A stretch of DNA of 64,000 nucleotides from Lineus longissimus (lineage: Eukaryota; Nemertea; Pilidiophora; Heteronemertea; Lineidae), in contig NC_088311.1 in NCBI RefSeq assembly GCF_910592395.1, positions 248,501-312,500 of the forward strand. Reading direction: 5' to 3'. A program made the translations under genes and the position numbers. Below the pieces are notes generated by a model. The model did not search any database, had not been told where the DNA came from, and saw only the letters and a list, made by a program, of their open reading frames with translations. Shown here one piece after another: positions 1 through 64,000 of this stretch. The first letter of the stretch is position 1. The number at the start of each line of letters is the position of its first letter.

Positions 1-2002
1 TATAGATTTGCATGTGCTTCCCGCCTAGGCCTGGCTGCATTGGGCTTTTTATCGAATGGAATTAGCCTTATTTCGTTCAGTGGCCTCATTGTGTCTGAGA
101 GGAATCTAGCACATTATGGTGGAGATAGAAAACCTCTTTATCAAAGCCGGGCAGCATTGTGGTGCTTGTGCAGTTAATGGGTGGGCCTGGCTTTCAACTT
201 GACAACATTGCTCTTTCTCGAGTCTGAGATAATACTCTAGGCCTGTAGAATGCCATTTTATATATCAAACTATCCAGAGAAAGAACATTTGATTGAAGTA
301 AAAAGTGGGCCTGGGGATTTAGATATTGTATGGCTAAACAAAGATGGGTTTGAGGTTAGGGCTACAGCTCAATTCATCACTTCAACAGATCAAAGAAGTT
401 CATGTTGGCTGGAGGAACTGGGAAATAGCATGACAGGCTACCTTAACAGTTAGCTACCTTAAGTAGTCCTCATCTGACTCCACACAATGTCATTTTGGAG
501 AGGTTTTCTCCATTCCCAATGGGCCAGACTTTGCCCTTGACAATCAGCAAGCAGTAGGCCTACTTCCTTATCAAAGTTATCACAGCATGAAATTTAATGA
601 TTGTTGTATAGTATTGAAGGGGTTATCGAAAACTTAGGAAATGTTTCATCGCTTGAGCTTGACATTACCCACTCTATGTGTACTTTAAGTAATCATCTCG
701 GTGTTTATCAGGCATATGGCAGGCGAGTGTGTGAGGGACTAATAAGGTTATCGTACACATACAGGAAGACTATGTGGTCTGATAGTTCATGAATGGGACA
801 CGCAAAGTACACAATGTCAATCAGGTCTTGAGGACTATTTCATGTTGTTATTCTTGGACATCTATTGCTGGCTCCAGAATATCGTGACTTCTTGGCTTAT
901 TGTATAGGCCTAGCCTTGTAGGAGAGGTTTCAGCGTGTAACTATGTTGCTAATGATCATCAGATGATTGAGGTGGATTGATTGATTTCTGATTGCCCTTT
1001 TGGATTTGCTGTGACAGTGTAGAACATTCAAAGTGACTTCAAGGTCTCATCAAGGGAGGAGTGGAACTGGGTCTCATCAAAGGAGGAGTGGAACTGTCTG
1101 GAATACTTGAATTCACTTTCGATTTTTCTTCCAATGAATGATTGTTTGACATGGACACAGGAGACCTCCTACCAAAGCCTTCTTCTTTACATTCATGCTT
1201 CCAAAGGATGTTTACGAAGTCCATATATCATTCGTTGTACAATTTGTCTCAATGCAGTGTCGGGCCTTTTATATCCAGATCAAACATCAATACCAAGGGC
1301 CTATCGTCAGTTGATTCTTGTCTCTTTCTGGGACATGGCTAACTAATTCTCTGGTTTGGTGGCCACTCTACATTTCTCTGACAGGGAAACATGCTGTGGC
1401 TGTCTTCGGCAATGTGGATTATATCACTTTTGGCCTAACTCGGGAAATGGATTTTCTTCTACTCTGAGATTTCTGAACTGATGACTATTAGTACCTAAGT
1501 GTGCACATCTTGTCATACAGTGTTTCCAGAAGTTAACCATCGATTGCACAGTTAGTGCTCTTCCTCTCAATTCAACAAAGATGAACTGGAGAAGGTGTTA
1601 AAGGCCATTGTCACACCTCAGCCTGCAATACAGCAAAGGTGTAGTTGATATTGTTCACATGGAAGAGCTATCTTGTTGGCAACAATCATCATCTTGCTCC
1701 ACAACTTTGTGAACTAAAGAAGAATTAGAGGCCCACTTCAACTTTTAACCTGAAGTGAGAGTTGATAGGGTCCCTGTCTTACATGCCTACCGGTGATGCA
1801 GAACGAAATCAGAGAAGTCTCATTTACAGGTGTTCTGTCACGTGGACATCAACATGTAAACAACGCATCTCGGTATGATTTCACAACTTTTCCCACCTGC
1901 CTGTTGTGACGTCAATGTATGATATGATCTCGTGAAGGGCCTCTTCACATGGATGTGATAGCTTACTCCTCCATTCTCCTTCCGTGGTCTTAACCATATC
2001 AC
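1..2002. other. Upstream region, no coding content recognised
   Basis: No family-like reading frame is visible. Short frames such as 250-453 lack donors and similarity. A direct duplication of about 27 bp lies at 1042-1097 (GGTCTCATCAA followed by GGAGGAGTGGAACT, twice). The 5' UTR or promoter of the exon-1 isoform should lie here, but I could not point to a TATA box or initiator with any confidence. Confidence 0.5.
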
Positions 2003-61363
<59,361 letters not shown>

Positions 61364-62424
61364 GCGGATATTAATCTAAAGCTATTGTGATACAAGGATG
61401 CTCTCATCCTGACTGGTGTAATACTAACTTAACTCTGGCCGAGCCAAACTATGATATCAAAACTAGAGTTGCTAAGAAACCAAAATCTTCTATGATCTTG
61501 TCAATGTGGTCGAGTTGTACTTTCAGCTCAATCAAGTCCGATCAAGTTTACATTTGATTTTCTGGTGGTGGAGTGTGTACTTACCATAACTGAACCTACT
61601 TGCTACAGACAGGTCACATTGACAATGGTGTGGAAGTTTTGGTGATTCTTAGCCTGTGTGCTGTTAGAAGTCTGTGTGTAATGCCACATTGCTCATGTGT
61701 ATGGTGAGTAAATCGTGGTACCTGGAATGGTGTTCCAGCAGTCAGCTTGGCTCGGGTAGACAAGGGAACAAGTCAACCGCGGGCTGCACATGTTTCCCTT
61801 TGTAAATAAACACAGTGAACCAGACAATTGAATTTGCATTGAAAAGTTGACGATTGCTACAGTTCCTCTGTGGAGTTGACTTTGTGTTGTTTTGACGTGT
61901 CCTTCACAAAGGTCACATGTGTTCTTTATAAACTCAACCTTCGTTGCTTGCCATTCTTTTGCGTCTTGTGATATTTTGAGTGTGGTGATCATGAAAACTT
62001 CTGTCTCTACGTGTCGATTATTGGTTTATTTTCCTATCTTTTCTTGAGATTACACATGTACAACCCTCGGTCATTGGCTCTACCTGGAGTTGAACACGTG
62101 ATGACAGTAATGATGCAGACACATTGTCCCATACAGATGTGAATCATGGTACAAATCAAGCAGCTAAAAACATGTAACCTTCGGACGCATTGTGTCAAAT
62201 AGTTGTCAACTGTCAGACATCTTGTTACGACCAACACAAGCATGAGTTCACAGTTTGACCTTTCTGCAAGACTCTATTTTCATTGTAAATGTTTGTAAAT
62301 AATGTTTATTGTTGGGAGTTAATGACCATGGGATGTTCTCCCGATGTGTACAGAGAGGTTTATCAAGATAGTTGGTTCCACTTGTTGATGTAATTGGTGA
62401 ATACTGTAGTCAACACGCACTTGT

Positions 62425-62562
62425 TGTGGCGGTCAGGACCTGTACATGACTTGGGGCGACACCATGGGTTCCACTGTCTCCAATGGGCTACATGTTGTGT
62501 GGCAGTCAGGACCTGTACATGACTTGGGGCGACACCATGGGTTCCACTGTCTCCAATGTTGT
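62425..62562 (+). repeat. Two-copy 73-bp duplication in the 3' UTR
   Basis: TGTGGCGGTCAGGACCTGTA, CATGACTTGGGGCGACACCA and TGGGTTCCACTGTCTCCAAT recur 73 bp later with one early difference (GGCGG/GGCAG). Confidence 0.9.
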
Positions 62563-62833
62563 ATGGCAGGAAGGAAGAGTCTGTTGACTATGTTACTTGT
62601 TTGGTAGTGAGAACAACTGCACACATTAACGCGGCCAAGATGTAACCTAAATGAGGGAATGACCACCCTAGATAAAAGAATGTTCAATGGACTCTTCCAT
62701 CCTGTAACATAACAAGTTCCCTTTTGGCCAGAGTGTATTCAACACAATGGTTTCATAGGTGGCAGCACCATTTTCTAATGCTACGATATGGAAATAGTTC
62801 TATTAAACATTATAAATGTGATTGGCGACTTTT

Positions 62834-62839
62834 AATAAA
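62834..62839 (+). terminator. Poly(A) signal AATAAA
   Basis: A canonical hexamer about 1.5 kb after the stop, with a GT-rich element just downstream. An earlier AATAAA at 61805 and a later one at 63597 are alternatives without an equally good downstream element. Confidence 0.6.
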
Positions 62840-62860
62840 TCATGACAGATCAGTGGTGTC

Positions 62861-64000
62861 GTTTTGCATTTTGTGTGATCTTCGTTAAATATTGTACATA
62901 AAGCTTAAATTTTGAGAATCTAAAGTTTTGATAATTTGAAATCTCTGATTATGAGGATCTACTGCTATTACGGTAATGAGCTTGTGTTGTCTTTAAAAGT
63001 GCTTCCAGAAATCATTCCCTTGGATCCCCATTGTTCCTCAATGGTTTGAACCAAAGAGAAGGTGGAAGGGTTCATTCTGAACTCTCAGGGGGTGACAAGT
63101 GGTGATGATTGATACACAGTCATGTAACTAAACAGAAATTGAACATTTTGTCTGGGGAGACTATGAGCCTTCATCAGATTTATCCAGGTCGCTGATATAT
63201 CATCAAGATTTTGGCAACAATATTGAGTCATTCATTGATGAATGTTTTCAAGTGTACAGATGAACATATTCGGTATCTGCTTGTAATCATTGAACCTCAT
63301 CAAGAGCACAGATGTAAGGCACTTGGAGGTTTGAAGGAGCTGCTCAGACAGTGAATCACCTGACTGAGACTGAGCTACGGGAACCAGGCCCCTCCGCTCC
63401 TGAGACATGCCAGGTCACATTATTTGACTGAGCTACTGGAACATGCCAGGTCACATTATTTGTACGTCTCTTTAATTGCAGAGAGGTGATTTCTGATTGT
63501 TATGACCGATTAGTTTAATTAGTGCTGGTTGTCTATATTTTTCACTCTTTCTACTATTGGTGAATTTTGTTGCTTTGAAGTCAGTATTCATGTGAAAATA
63601 AAGAAAATTCGAGGGAAATTTGATTCTCAAAACTGTAGACCTTTGAAGGTGGATTGTCTGATGATAATATCTGGCAAGCATTCCTGTGTGGAGGGCACCC
63701 AGATTCTCTGCCTTGCATTATCCTCTGTCATGGTTTGGACAAGGCTATTGTTGTGACGAGACTTGGGTCAAGTCCAGCACAACCTGGGGAATGTCTGTTG
63801 GTTTGAAGGGCATTCGTGGTAGAAGCAAGGTATGGGAGGTACCAAAGCATTATGCTGGCTGGGATTGGGTCTGAGGGGCAGAGGTCATGAAGTCTATCAC
63901 TGCTGGTTGATCCGCTGGTGAAAGGAAGGGACCCCTTTGGTAGCCTCCTTAAAAGTTTCAAAATGGGACAGCATTTTATGAGTCTAAATTGGAGTTTATT
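62861..64000. other. Downstream region, no gene recognised
   Basis: Only short frames without similarity. A small duplication (CATGCCAGGTCACATTATTT, twice) lies at about 63405-63462. Confidence 0.6.

Larger units (their letters stand above)
61364..62860 (+). other. Probable 3' UTR of MAST
   Basis: No further coding similarity follows the stop. AATAAA occurs at 61805-61810 and 62834-62839; the latter is followed within 15-35 bases by a GT-rich stretch (GTGGTGTCGTTTTG, TTTTGTGTG), the usual layout of a cleavage site, so the end is placed near 62855-62860. The segment includes a two-copy 73-bp duplication. Confidence 0.6.

Noticed and set aside
250-453. 67-codon frame near the window start
   Set aside because: No donor, similarity or upstream promoter sign; length is within chance expectation.

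Overview
The window is eukaryotic genomic DNA. It holds a single recognisable gene on the + strand, a microtubule-associated serine/threonine (MAST) kinase, spread over 26 coding exons from about 2003 to 61363 with GT-AG introns of 93 bp to about 24.3 kb. Joining the exons in phase gives an uninterrupted reading frame of 4665 nt (1554 codons plus stop). Its layout is that of animal MAST kinases: a basophilic-site-rich N-terminus, the DUF1908 helical domain, an AGC-type kinase domain with C-terminal extension, a PDZ domain and a Ser/Pro-rich basic tail. The exon-intron structure, the single MAST copy seen here and the many intronic minisatellites suggest an invertebrate metazoan. The species or phylum cannot be fixed from the sequence alone.

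Layout. Positions 1-2002 are upstream sequence without visible coding content. Exons 1-3 (2003-7609) encode an N-terminal segment with repeated R-x-x-S sites. A 24.3-kb intron (7610-31867) follows, carrying six tandem arrays, a small TA-flanked MITE, a dispersed repeat copy and one exon-like open segment (24267-24380). A 29-nt microexon (31868-31896) and exon 5 (34093-34175) come next. Intron 5 opens directly with 25 exact-length 91-bp repeats, each carrying a consensus splice donor and acceptor-like sites and resembling exon 5. Exons 6-8 (43401-44465) encode the conserved region before DUF1908. Intron 8 (6.8 kb) holds two exon candidates and two more minisatellites. The compact 3' part (51297-61363) encodes DUF1908, kinase, PDZ and tail, followed by a 3' UTR with an AATAAA at 62834.

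How it fits together. The long 5' introns, a possible alternative first exon (41875-42025) and several phase-compatible optional exons suggest that N-terminal diversity is produced by promoter choice and splicing while the kinase-PDZ core stays constant. The most unusual element is the 91-bp donor/acceptor array, which looks like a tandem amplification of an exon-like module. Most other long open frames lie in minisatellites or look like chance. I saw no second gene, no tRNA or rRNA and no CRISPR array. All splice junctions are read by eye from consensus, phase and family similarity; no transcript data were available.
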